From: Methanothrix sp.
GTDB lineage: Archaea; Halobacteriota; Methanosarcinia; Methanotrichales; Methanotrichaceae
DNA: 64,000 nt
Assembly: GCF_016706325.1 (NCBI RefSeq)
Contig: NZ_JADJJX010000001.1
Span: forward strand, 62,001-126,000
Reading direction: 5' to 3'
The notes under the pieces: model-generated
The model's input: the letters and a program-made list of their open reading frames with translations, nothing else
The model's database searches: none
What the model was told of the DNA's origin: nothing
Shown: positions 15,435 through 24,165 of the stretch, piece by piece
How the letters are laid out: every line of letters starts with the position of its first letter
Numbering within the stretch: position 1 is the first letter of the stretch
Made by a program: the position numbers and the translations under genes

Positions 15435-17138
15435 TCATAGCCCCCTTTGTGTGACAAATCCAGAAGGATATCGTAGTCTATATTCTCCAGGAACCTCTTC
15501 TCTCTGGACTCTTTCGTCCCGAACCTCACCACATTGATGGCATCGCCTTCCGGTGGAGATTGCAGCCTGGAGACCCTTTCCGGATAGCGGGAGTAGCTGC
15601 ACAGCAGGCTCTCCCCAAGAGCCCTGACTCCGACCGAAGTTCCCCCATTGATTGGCGATGGCCATATGCATCTGCTCTCCCAGCCTTGCCTCCCAGATGA
15701 ACCTGGTGCTGGCATCCTCCCAGAGGACAGGCACACAGAGCATATCGGTGCCGAGCTTTGCCAGAGAGTCAGAAGCCTCCGGGAACATTAGATCGCGTCC
15801 GATAAGCATTCCGACCCTGGCAAAGGGGAGGTCAAAGGCCTCAAAACCGTCCTTGCCTGGGAGGGCCCAGCTCATGTCACGCAAGGAGAGATGGACTGCT
15901 CTGTACCTGCCCACAACTCCCTCCGGGCCAACCAGGACAGAGCTGTTGTAGAGCCCTTCTTCGCTCCTCTCAGCCATGCCAAAGACTATGAAGAGATCTT
16001 TTTCCTGCGCCTTTTTGGCAAAAAGGTCGGTGATCCTCCCCGGGATCTCATCAGAGCAGAGATCCGCCTCTTCCCGGCTGATAAGCGGGCCGGATGTGAT
16101 GAGCTCGGGCAGGACGAGAAGGTTGATTGCATGCCCATCGCCTGAATTCCTGGCCACGGCATCGTCTATGAGCTTGAGCGCTCTTTTCAGATTGGAATTT
16201 ATATCCAGAGGCTCAGAGCAGAACTGCAGTGTTGCGGCTGAAAATTCAGCTGCCTTGGGCAATCCAAGAAGCATCTCAATGCCTATGTGCGTGTATGGAT
16301 CCAAAGATATGTTTCCATAGCATTGAGGTCTTCTAGCACTCAATGAGTTCTCCGGCGTGACCGTGTTTGGCTGCAGATTGCCATAGATAATGGTATCCTC
16401 AGGAGAACTGAACTGAACCACAGCTTGGCCCTGAGGATCTAAGATGAAGGATTGCGCAAGATCACACTCCATGACCTTATCCTTTCCAGTCCTGTTGCAG
16501 GCCAGGATATAAATGCCGTTTTCGAGAGCCCTCGCCCGCCAAAATTTCTCAGGATTGTGATGAGTGGGAGGCCAGTTGGCCGGGACCAGAAGAATCTCAG
16601 CTCCCATCAGGGCGGCGATCCTCGCAGGTCTATAAAAGTAGGTGTCAGCGCAGATCAATATACTGAGCGAGCCGAACTCTGTCTGGACTATGGGGACGGG
16701 GAGATTGCCCTTTGCAGACCACAGATTCTCCTTGAAGGCCGGAGATAGCTTGCGATGCCTGGCTACAACATCGCCCTTCGGCCCGAGAAGTGCCGCTGAG
16801 TTATAAAGTATGCCGGTTTTCAGGTCGCGCTCAGCCATACCGATGCAGATATAGCATCCATACTTCTCCGCAATCCGTCCAAAGGCGATGGTAGTCGGCC
16901 CGGGAATGCTCTCTGCAAAGGGGGCGATCTCCCTTCTGCTCTCAAAGGCGTAGCCTGTGGTGGCAAGCTCTGTATTTAAAATGATGCGGGAGCCCTTCTG
17001 CGCTGCCTCCTCGTTGAGAGCCAATAGCTTAGCCATATTTTTATCTTTGTCCTTCCAGGAAATAGATGCGTGAATGAGAGCGACCTTCAGCTCTCCAGCA
17101 GGCATTTCGTTGATGTCCCCAGCATTTTTCGATCTCAT
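15431..17138 (-). pseudogene. Tandem-nitrilase amidohydrolase, C-terminus frameshifted
   Basis: The first carbon-nitrogen hydrolase domain (about 15-270) has a complete triad: Glu in LNTELATTGYAF, Lys in RHRKLSPAF, Cys in LICADTYF. The second (about 295-510) keeps Glu in VLPELITSG but has RAVHLSL where Lys is expected and IGRDLMF where Cys is expected, so it looks catalytically dead. At 15642-15646 a run of five C (five G on the coding strand) shifts the frame: as it stands the protein ends at 15435 with a nonsense tail, while one G fewer restores GTSVGVRALGESLL and a stop at 15431 overlapping the CbiZ ATG. This is either a real mutation, a slippery site or a sequencing error. Its substrate may be an amide side chain of a corrinoid. 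Confidence 0.75.
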
Positions 17139-17173
17139 CTGATCCTATCCTCGCAAAAACCATCGAGGTCCTC

Positions 17174-17217
17174 TCGAAAGCTTTATTAAATCAACTCAGC
17201 TAGCTCTAAATAAAAAA
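17174..17217 (+). promoter_or_regulatory. Promoter/operator of the CobN operon
   Basis: CGAAAGC (17175-17181) is the BRE and TTTATTAAAT (17182-17191) the TATA box. TCAACTCAGCTAGC (17191-17204) lies at the operator position and shares TCAA-N5-CTAG with the site at 6138. A 7-codon frame (ATG 17218 to TGA 17241) sits between this promoter and the CobN start. The divergent nitrilase-CbiZ operon begins at 17138, so the region may control both directions. Confidence 0.6.
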
Positions 17218-17244
17218 ATGTTTCGTTATGAGAAAGCTTGACCG

Positions 17245-20200
17245 ATGAATAAAAAAACGGGATGGATTATTACGAAAAAACTCAGGATTGCCTATGTCAC
17301 TACCCAGGAAGCAAGCGACGTCTTCCCCCTGGTATCTGCGCTAAAGGAGTTGATCAGGCAGAAAGAAGAGGTTGCGGAGGTGGCGGTCAGATCCGGCGAA
17401 GATCTTAAGGACGCCGCTCAATTGGAGAAGTTCGCGCGGTTTGCCAGGAGCTGTCACCTGGTTATCTTCAATCTTCACGGCGGGAAGAAGAGCCTTTCCT
17501 GCTTTGACCAGCTGATCCCAAAACTACAGGATAGCAATGCCTTCATCTATGCACAATCTGCCTCAGATGAGCCTGAGATCGAGCTCATGAAGCTGTCAAC
17601 TGTCGACGACGACACCTACCATAAAATATCTCAATACCTGGACTATGGTGGACGGGAAAACTACTACCATCTCCTCCTCTACCTCGCCAACCGCTTTGCA
17701 GGAGCAGATTATGAGTTTTCTGATCCTGTGCGCCCCATCTGGGAGGGAATCTATCATCCAGATTTCGATTATGTCCCAACCCTGGATGATTATCTTAAGA
17801 GAAAATATGTGGCCGGACAGCCGACGGTGGGCCTATGGTTCTATCAGAGCCTCTGGCGGTCGGAGAATACTATCTTCATCGACAGGCTGATCAGGGAGAT
17901 CGAGGGGCAGGGTGCAAATGTCGTTCCTGTCTTCCTTTACGCCCTCAAGGATGTCGAACGAGGAACCAAGGGAGCAGAGTGGGTGGTAGAAAACCTCTTC
18001 ATGCGTGATGGACGGCCCATAATAGATGTTCTGATAAGCACCCTCATGTTTTCTCTGGCCATCAAGCCCTGGGAGGGATCAGACAGTAGCGAGGCGGAGA
18101 AGTTCGCCAGATCCGATGAGTGGTTCATAAAGAGGCTGAATGTACCTGTCCTGAAGGCTATAGTGACCTACAACACTCCTGCAGAGTGGAAAGAGTCAAT
18201 GCAGGGTTTGAGCCCCATGGACATCTCCATGGGAATCGTCATGCCTGAGTTTGACGGCATGCTCATTACTGTTCCCGTGGCAGCGAGAGATAGAGCTGAT
18301 GTAGATCCGCTGACAGGAGCTAGAATCATCAGGTTTGAGCCTCTGCCCGAGCGCGTAAACAAGATTGTGCGCCTGAGCATTAATTGGGCCAGGCTGCGGC
18401 ATATTCCCAATTCGGAAAAGAAGGTGGCAATAATCTTCCACAACTATCCTCCCAGAAACGACCGGATAGGCACCGCCTTCGGGCTCGATTCGCCGGTATC
18501 TGTATACAACATCCTCTGTTACCTCGAGAGACAAGGATACATGCTCGAGAGCCTGCCTGAAAGCGGCCAAATCCTGATCGAGAGCATGATCTCCAGGGTT
18601 ACAAACGACAGACGCTGGTCGAGCCCGGAGGCGATGGCCCAGAAGGCGATCGACCTGGTCAGCGGGGAGCAGTACGCAAAATGGTTTGAGGAGCTTCCCA
18701 ATGATGTACAGGAGAAGATGCTCAAATCCTGGGGTGAGCCCCCAGGTGAGCTCTTCGCCCATCAGGGAAGACTAATAATTCCCGGAATCAGCAATGGCAA
18801 TATATTTATTGGACTGCAGCCCCCGCGGGGATTCTTGGAGGACCCAGCTGCAATCTACCACAGCCCGGACCTTCCCATACCGCACCACTATTATGCATAC
18901 TATCGCTGGATCCGGGACATCTTTCGGGCCGATGTCGTCATGCACATCGGCAAGCACGGTTCACTGGAATGGCTCCCCGGTAAGTCCGCCGGCCTTTCGG
19001 AATCATGCTTCCCTGACATTGCCATATCCGACCTGCCCAACATCTATCCCTATATCATAAACAACCCAGGTGAGGGTACTCAGGCCAAGAGGAGGAGCTA
19101 CTGCTGCATCATCGACCATCTCATTCCTGTGATGCACAACTCCGACATCTATGACGAGATGGCAGAGCTTGAGGTGATGCTCCGCGATTATACCCATATA
19201 GCATCCGAGGATCCGGCAAAGCTGCCAGTTCAGAGGAACATGATCTGGGAGAAGGTCTGCGAGGCAAAGCTGGATCACGACCTGGAGGTGGATGAAAAAG
19301 CCGCTTTCGGGGATTTTGACAATTTTCTTGAGAAGCTGCATGAATATCTGCATGAGATAGCAGACACACAGATCAGGGACGGTCTGCACATCTTTGGCCA
19401 GCCGCCCGAGGGATCGAGGCTGGAGGAGTTCCTGGTGGCACTCACCAGGTTGAAGAACGGCCTAGTGCCGTCATTGAGAGAGGCATTAGTCCGCTCGCAA
19501 GGATTTGATTACGATCATCTGCTTCGCTGCAGAGGAAAGCTATTGGATGGCACAAGAAGCGGGGGCCATATTATCGAGGAGGTTCATGAGCTTTCACTCC
19601 AGATAATGAAAAAGTTCGGCGATGTGGGGTATTCTGCTGATCTTATCCCGGCGGTTTTATCAGAGGCTATGGACCGGAGAGACTCTGATGTTGAGGCGGT
19701 CTTGCAGTATATCAGCACGACTCTTCTGCCCAATATAGCTTCCACGACTGACGAGCTGACCAACACACTGGCCGCCTGCAGAGGAGAGTTCGTGCCCCCC
19801 GGACCCTCCGGGGCTCCCACTCGGGGAATGGCGGACATATTGCCCACGGGAAGAAACTTTTACTCCGTCGATCCCCAGGCCATCCCCTCCCAGGCGGCCT
19901 GGAAGGTGGGCGTCGCCCAGGCAGAAGCCCTGCTTGAGCGCTACCTGGAGGACGAGGGCTGCTATCCGGAATCCCTGGGAATGGTTATCTGGGGCAGTCC
20001 CACCATGCGGACCAAGGGAGACGACATTGCCGAGGTCCTCTACCTCATGGGCGTTCGGCCGGTCTGGGAGGAGAGGAGCGGCAGAGTAACAGGTATTGAG
20101 CTCATTCCCATAGAAGAGCTGCAGCGTCCTCGAATAGATGTTATGCTGCGCATCAGCGGTTTTTTCAGGGATGCATTTCCAAATATCGTGCATCTTGTTG

Positions 20201-21081
20201 ATAGAGCAGTAGAGCTGGTGGCAGAGCAGAAGGAGCTGCCGGAGCAGAACTTCCTGGCAAAGCATGTATCTGCAGACATTTCCGAGAAGATGGCCGCTGG
20301 AATCGATGAAAAGCAGGCCAAGACTCTGGCCAGCTACCGCATATTCGGCTGCCGTCCCGGAGCCTACGGCGCTGGAGTCTCAGATGCCATCGACTCCAAG
20401 AACTGGAAGGATGAGAAAGACCTGGCCGAGATCTACGTAAAGTGGGGCGGTTATGCCTACGGCCGCAAAAACTTCGGAGTGACCGTTCCAGATGAGTTTC
20501 GAAGGCGCCTCAGCCGTCTCGACCTGACGGTCAAGAACGAGGACACCCGGGAGTACGATATGCTGGACGGCGATGATTTCTACTCCTATCATGGCGGGAT
20601 GATCGCCGCAGTCAAGGCCCTGAAAGGCGAGCTTCCTCGTTCGTACTGCGGCGACAGCTCAGATCCGGATCGGGTGAAGACCAGGAGCACTGTTGAGGAG
20701 ACCAAGCACATCTTTCGGGCCCGCATCCTCAACCCCAAATGGATCGAGAGCATGAAGCGTCATGGTTACAAGGGCGCTGGCGATATATCCAGGATGGTGG
20801 ACATCGCCTTCGGCTGGGATGCCACTGCCGAGGTCCTGGAGGACTGGATGTACGAGGAGCTGGCGAACAAGTATGCTCTGGATAGGGATATGCAGGAGTG
20901 GCTGAAAAAAGTGAACCCCCATGCTCTGCAGAACATCGCCGAGCGGCTGCTTGAGGCAGTGGAGAGGGGGATGTGGCAGGCGTCTGACGAGATGAAGGAG
21001 GAGCTTCGGGACATCTATCTGGATATCGAGGGGTGGATCGAGGATGATCAACCACAAACCGATGCAAGTTCGGGAAGCTAA
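17245..21081 (+). CDS. CobN/ChlH-type large chelatase subunit (1278 aa)
   Basis: The length and motifs fit the CobN/BchH family throughout. GKHGSLEWLPGKSAGLSESCFPDIAISDLPNIYPYIINNPGEG at about 570-615 is the most conserved family segment. Other family motifs are LIPVMHNSDIYDEMAELE, GSPTMRTKGDDIAEVLYLMGVRPVW and GCRPGAYGAGVSDAIDSKNW, with MVDIAFGWDATAEVLEDWMY near the C-terminus. These subunits bind the tetrapyrrole and metal (Co in CobN, Mg in ChlH, Ni in some methanogen relatives) and need an AAA/VWA partner, provided here by the ChlI/ChlD fusion at 24166. It is the head gene of an operon with the radical SAM gene 17 nt downstream. The metal and ring cannot be decided from sequence; removal of a metal is also conceivable. 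Confidence 0.92.
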   Translation: MNKKTGWIITKKLRIAYVTTQEASDVFPLVSALKELIRQKEEVAEVAVRSGEDLKDAAQLEKFARFARSCHLVIFNLHGGKKSLSCFDQLIPKLQDSNAFIYAQSASDEPEIELMKLSTVDDDTYHKISQYLDYGGRENYYHLLLYLANRFAGADYEFSDPVRPIWEGIYHPDFDYVPTLDDYLKRKYVAGQPTVGLWFYQSLWRSENTIFIDRLIREIEGQGANVVPVFLYALKDVERGTKGAEWVVENLFMRDGRPIIDVLISTLMFSLAIKPWEGSDSSEAEKFARSDEWFIKRLNVPVLKAIVTYNTPAEWKESMQGLSPMDISMGIVMPEFDGMLITVPVAARDRADVDPLTGARIIRFEPLPERVNKIVRLSINWARLRHIPNSEKKVAIIFHNYPPRNDRIGTAFGLDSPVSVYNILCYLERQGYMLESLPESGQILIESMISRVTNDRRWSSPEAMAQKAIDLVSGEQYAKWFEELPNDVQEKMLKSWGEPPGELFAHQGRLIIPGISNGNIFIGLQPPRGFLEDPAAIYHSPDLPIPHHYYAYYRWIRDIFRADVVMHIGKHGSLEWLPGKSAGLSESCFPDIAISDLPNIYPYIINNPGEGTQAKRRSYCCIIDHLIPVMHNSDIYDEMAELEVMLRDYTHIASEDPAKLPVQRNMIWEKVCEAKLDHDLEVDEKAAFGDFDNFLEKLHEYLHEIADTQIRDGLHIFGQPPEGSRLEEFLVALTRLKNGLVPSLREALVRSQGFDYDHLLRCRGKLLDGTRSGGHIIEEVHELSLQIMKKFGDVGYSADLIPAVLSEAMDRRDSDVEAVLQYISTTLLPNIASTTDELTNTLAACRGEFVPPGPSGAPTRGMADILPTGRNFYSVDPQAIPSQAAWKVGVAQAEALLERYLEDEGCYPESLGMVIWGSPTMRTKGDDIAEVLYLMGVRPVWEERSGRVTGIELIPIEELQRPRIDVMLRISGFFRDAFPNIVHLVDRAVELVAEQKELPEQNFLAKHVSADISEKMAAGIDEKQAKTLASYRIFGCRPGAYGAGVSDAIDSKNWKDEKDLAEIYVKWGGYAYGRKNFGVTVPDEFRRRLSRLDLTVKNEDTREYDMLDGDDFYSYHGGMIAAVKALKGELPRSYCGDSSDPDRVKTRSTVEETKHIFRARILNPKWIESMKRHGYKGAGDISRMVDIAFGWDATAEVLEDWMYEELANKYALDRDMQEWLKKVNPHALQNIAERLLEAVERGMWQASDEMKEELRDIYLDIEGWIEDDQPQTDASSGS

Positions 21082-21098
21082 GGACTAAAACTGGTAAA

Positions 21099-22193
21099 AT
21101 GCCCAAGGAAAGCCCCGGCCTTCTGGCTTTATCCGTAACAAGTGACTGCAACCTTCGCTGCCGCTACTGCTATGCCCGCGGCGGCGAGTCGAGCGCCTCG
21201 ATGGGCTGGGTCACTGCCAGGCGGGCCATCGACGTGATGGCGGAATGCTTCGATGGCTTTAAGATCCAGTTCACAGGCGGCGAGCCGCTTCTCAATCTTG
21301 ATCTCATAGAGAATGCTATGGATTATCTCAGTGAGCTGGGCCTGCACGTTCCCTGCCAGGTTCAGACCAACGCTACCCTCATCACTTCCGATGTTGCCGG
21401 AAGGCTGAATGATCTTAAAATCGGAATAGGCGTGAGCCTGGATGGCCCTCCATCAGTGAACGATCGTATCCGGCCTTTTTCCAGCGGACGTGGCGGCTCT
21501 ACCAAATCTGCACTGAATGGAATTATGGCCCTTAGAAGAGCAGGAATTCGGGTCGGCGCGACCTGTGTTCTCTCCAGGGCCAATGTTGGGGCTCTTGCGG
21601 GGCTCGTGGAGCTGTGCAGCTACCTTGGCAACATTGAGGGAATCGCAATCGACTTCCTGAGACAAGCGGGCCGGGGCGATAACTCGATGCAGCCCGATGC
21701 CGCCGTTGCTTCCAGAGGCATTGAGGCAGCCATAGAGCGTGCAGAAGGCCTGGCCCAAATGGGCGGAAGCCTGGTGCGATTCAGGGAACTGGAGAGAATG
21801 CGCAATACTATAGAAGAAGGAAGAGAGAGGCTTCATCACTGCTACTTTGATGCGTGCCGGTCCGTTGTTGTAATGCCCGGCGGCGAGGCCTTTGTCTGTC
21901 CCTCCATGCTCCGTCCGGAGCTTCGACTGGGCAATATCGAGGAGCCGGATTTCCCAAAGGGGCTGATCGAGCGAATGGTTCGGGCACGAAGAACTGTGCA
22001 GGACCCTCAGAAATGCCGGACCTGCCGGGATCGCTGGCTTTGCGGCGGGCCTTGCCTGGCCCATTGTGCTCCTGAATCGAACTTGGCCATCGAATGCGCT
22101 GTCAAGATGGTATTTATGAGGTACGCCAGATCATCCTCGAAGATCCCTCCCACCACCATCAGCTTGCCAAAGACCCAGAGCAGTACTGAGTAG
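21099..22193 (+). CDS. SPASM-type radical SAM protein
   Basis: The cluster motif CNLRCRYC places Cys17, Cys21 and Cys24 for the SAM-binding 4Fe-4S cluster, followed by FTGGEPLLN. The C-terminal SPASM-like region has FDACRSVVVMPGGEAFVCPSML and CRTCRDRWLCGGPCLAHC, which should hold auxiliary clusters. The protein has 364 aa, typical for this subfamily. Relatives include peptide-modifying maturases and tetrapyrrole enzymes such as AhbC/AhbD and NirJ. Directly behind CobN it may modify a macrocycle, but a peptide substrate cannot be excluded. It shares the CobN transcript. Confidence 0.88.
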   Translation: MPKESPGLLALSVTSDCNLRCRYCYARGGESSASMGWVTARRAIDVMAECFDGFKIQFTGGEPLLNLDLIENAMDYLSELGLHVPCQVQTNATLITSDVAGRLNDLKIGIGVSLDGPPSVNDRIRPFSSGRGGSTKSALNGIMALRRAGIRVGATCVLSRANVGALAGLVELCSYLGNIEGIAIDFLRQAGRGDNSMQPDAAVASRGIEAAIERAEGLAQMGGSLVRFRELERMRNTIEEGRERLHHCYFDACRSVVVMPGGEAFVCPSMLRPELRLGNIEEPDFPKGLIERMVRARRTVQDPQKCRTCRDRWLCGGPCLAHCAPESNLAIECAVKMVFMRYARSSSKIPPTTISLPKTQSSTE

Positions 22194-22247
22194 CTGCAGT
22201 CATACTCCTTATCGAGCACCACTGGCGAAGGGCCTCTTCCTCTCTCC

Positions 22248-22583
22248 CTATTTTTCCAGCAATCTCTCAAGCGCTGTCTCTTCCAGCTTAAGCGAGGCCA
22301 ACCTACACTCGACCTCAGCGATCTCTTTCTTGATCTTTCGGAGTTCGGTCATGTTCTTGGCCTTGTTCAGGTACTCTTTCCCTAGCTCTTCGCCGATGCA
22401 CTCCTCGAGCTGGCGTCTCAAGACCTTGATATAAGGATTTCCATAGATGCTTTCCTCGCAGAACTCAAGCTTTCCTGCGTTGATTCCCCTGATTATGAAC
22501 TCCCGGTCCACGCCATATTCCTTCTTTGCCGTCACGTCGCTGAGGCTCGCGCCCTCTCGGTTCCATTCACCGTATTCCGCCAT
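22248..22583 (-). CDS. Small coiled-coil protein (111 aa)
   Basis: I do not recognise this family. Residues 20-60 have a MerR/excisionase-like look (KKEYGVDREFIIRGINAGKLEF...YGNPYIKVLRRQLEE). Residues 70-110 form a coiled coil (MTELRKIKKEIAEVECRLASLKLEETALERLLEK). No clusters or membrane segments occur. It follows the 77-aa gene by 1 nt, so the two are probably co-transcribed from the divergent region at 22819-22860. Confidence 0.65.
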   Translation of the reverse strand: MAEYGEWNREGASLSDVTAKKEYGVDREFIIRGINAGKLEFCEESIYGNPYIKVLRRQLEECIGEELGKEYLNKAKNMTELRKIKKEIAEVECRLASLKLEETALERLLEK

Positions 22584-22584
22584 T

Positions 22585-22818
22585 TCACCCTCTGCTCTTT
22601 ATTGTGATCAGTGCCTCAGCCTCGTTCGCCTCGCGATTCCGGCGATCAGGACATCGAAGGGGTTTATGCATGCACAGGTATTTGGATCTGCCGTCAGTAG
22701 CGTTCTTCAGCAGCTGCATCCTGTTCAACGTAACCAGCAGCGATGCGCCCAAATCATTAATAATTCGCCGTAAAACCTTGCTGTCAACGACTAGATCAAC
22801 CTGACTATCGTTGTACAT
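22585..22818 (-). CDS. Hypothetical protein (77 aa)
   Basis: Unrecognised. The N-terminal half has alternating hydrophobic and charged residues (DLVVDSKVLRRIINDLGASLLVTLNRMQLLKN) consistent with a small alpha/beta fold. The C-terminus (CMHKPLRCPDRRNREANEAE) is polar with two Cys. Its coding status rests mainly on the tight link (1-nt gap) with the coiled-coil gene and on the protein-like composition. The start ATG 22818 lies close to the divergent promoter of the BtuCD operon. Confidence 0.45.
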   Translation of the reverse strand: MYNDSQVDLVVDSKVLRRIINDLGASLLVTLNRMQLLKNATDGRSKYLCMHKPLRCPDRRNREANEAEALITIKSRG

Positions 22819-22859
22819 AAGCAGTTGTGGTATCGAGTCGGTCAGGTTTTTCGAAATTT

Positions 22860-22916
22860 CCCGAAACGCTTAAATACAATTTAATTTGAATTAATTTCAA
22901 TTCAATTTACTAAGGG
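22860..22916 (+). promoter_or_regulatory. Promoter of the BtuCD-ChlID operon
   Basis: CCCGAAACGC is the BRE and TTAAATACA (22870-22878) the TATA box. They are followed by AT-rich dyads including TTGAA-TTAAT-TTCAA (22886-22900). The orientation of the half-sites differs from the TCAA-N6-TTGW sites elsewhere, so I do not count it as the same operator with confidence. A 24-codon hydrophobic frame (ATG 22925 to TGA 22999) follows and overlaps the permease remnant. Confidence 0.6.
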
Positions 22917-22979
22917 AAGAATGGATGATAGAGAACAAATCCTGGGTTTTGATTTGCTTGGGCATCGTTCTGGAGGCCT

Positions 22980-23381
22980 ATGTCTCTATCAAAGACTGAG
23001 GTGATGGGCGAATACCAGAGCTATATGGGCAAGAGGGCGCTCTTCTTCCTGATCCTCGTGCTGGGGACCGCATTGCTGGCGAGCATGGCCGTCACCCTCG
23101 GTTCTGCAGATCTCAGCATAAAAGAGGTCTATGTTGCCATCATGGCCAGATTTCTTCCCGACTGCTTTGAATCAACGTCATATGCAAATACCATCGTCTG
23201 GGGCCACCGGTTTCTTCTGCCGGGCTCGGCCCTGGTGGGTGCTCTGCTTCTTTTGGGTTCAGACACCCTTGCCAGGACGATCCTCGCACCGGTAATACTT
23301 CCTGTGGGCATAATGACATCATTTTTGGGAGTCCCGTTCTTCATTTATCTCTTCATGAAAAGGAGGAAGGTGTTTTGGTAA
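22980..23381 (+). pseudogene. FecCD/BtuC permease gutted by an in-frame internal deletion
   Basis: Residues 1-70 match the start of a FecCD/BtuC permease (first membrane helix, then GSADLSIKEVYVAIMARFLP and ANTIVWG). Residues 71-133 match its end (HRFLLPGSALVGALLLLGSDTLAR, ILPVGIMTSFLGVPFFIYLFMKRRK). The roughly 200 residues between, with most membrane helices, are missing; a normal BtuC has about 330 aa and ten helices. The join is between IVWG and HRF and the frame stays open. It cannot form a normal channel. The intact ATPase overlaps its stop by 7 nt. It is called a pseudogene for lack of the core, though it may still be translated for coupling. Confidence 0.8.
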
Positions 23382-24157
23382 ATATCACTATAAAGAGCCT
23401 GACATTCGGCTACAATGGCTCCATGATCCTGGACGGCCTCAATCTGGTGGTCGAGGATTCAGAAGTGCTGGGGCTGGTCGGCCCAAACGGCTCGGGCAAG
23501 ACAACCCTGATCAAGTGCATAGATAAAATACTCAAGCCTAAAGGAAGCATTCTGATAGACGGCAAAGATATCGATACTGTGAGCAGAACTGAGCTTGCCA
23601 AACGCCTGGGGTATGTTCCTCAGTCCAGCTCGACTCCTCTGGCCACTACCGTTTTTGATACAGTTCTCATGGGCAGGAGGCCGCATATAAGCTGGCGCGT
23701 ATCAGACTCCGATCTCGATAAGGTAGCAGATATCCTGGGGCTTTTGCATCTGGAAAATCTGGCCATGAGGGACTTCTCCCAGCTATCCGGGGGTCAGAAG
23801 CAGAAGGTCTTGATAGCCAGGGCCCTGGCCCAGGAACCGGAGGTGCTGCTGCTGGATGAGCCCACCTCAAGTCTGGACATGAAACACCAACTGGAGGTTA
23901 TGGAGACGATAGCATCCCTGGTCAAAGAGAAGAAGATCTCTGCGATCATGGCATTGCACGATCTGAATCTGGCTTCGACCTTCGCGGACAAGCTGGCGAT
24001 CCTCAAGGACGGAAGGATCTATGCCGCAGGTGAACCTGCCTATCTTTTGAACGCAGCGAACATTCGGGAGGTATATGGAGTCGAGGCCATCGTAATGAAC
24101 AACCTTAACCGGCCGTACATAATTCCTTTGAAGTCTCTCAGCGAAGGCGTAGCTTAG
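23375..24157 (+). CDS. BtuD/FecE-type ABC transporter ATPase
   Basis: Complete ATPase of 260 aa: Walker A GPNGSGKTT, Q-loop VPQSS, signature LSGGQKQK, Walker B VLLLDEPTS and the H-loop His in ALHDLNLA. The order and size fit the FecE/BtuD importers of corrinoids, heme or siderophores. The start is TTG 23375, overlapping the permease remnant. Its own permease is gutted, so it must work with a BtuC encoded outside this window or be losing function. ChlI/ChlD follows after 8 nt. Confidence 0.9.
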   Translation: MVNITIKSLTFGYNGSMILDGLNLVVEDSEVLGLVGPNGSGKTTLIKCIDKILKPKGSILIDGKDIDTVSRTELAKRLGYVPQSSSTPLATTVFDTVLMGRRPHISWRVSDSDLDKVADILGLLHLENLAMRDFSQLSGGQKQKVLIARALAQEPEVLLLDEPTSSLDMKHQLEVMETIASLVKEKKISAIMALHDLNLASTFADKLAILKDGRIYAAGEPAYLLNAANIREVYGVEAIVMNNLNRPYIIPLKSLSEGVA

Positions 24158-24165
24158 GGGGAAAA

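Noticed and set aside
17218..17241. Seven-codon frame upstream of CobN
   Set aside because: Too short to support as a gene; noted only as part of the promoter region.
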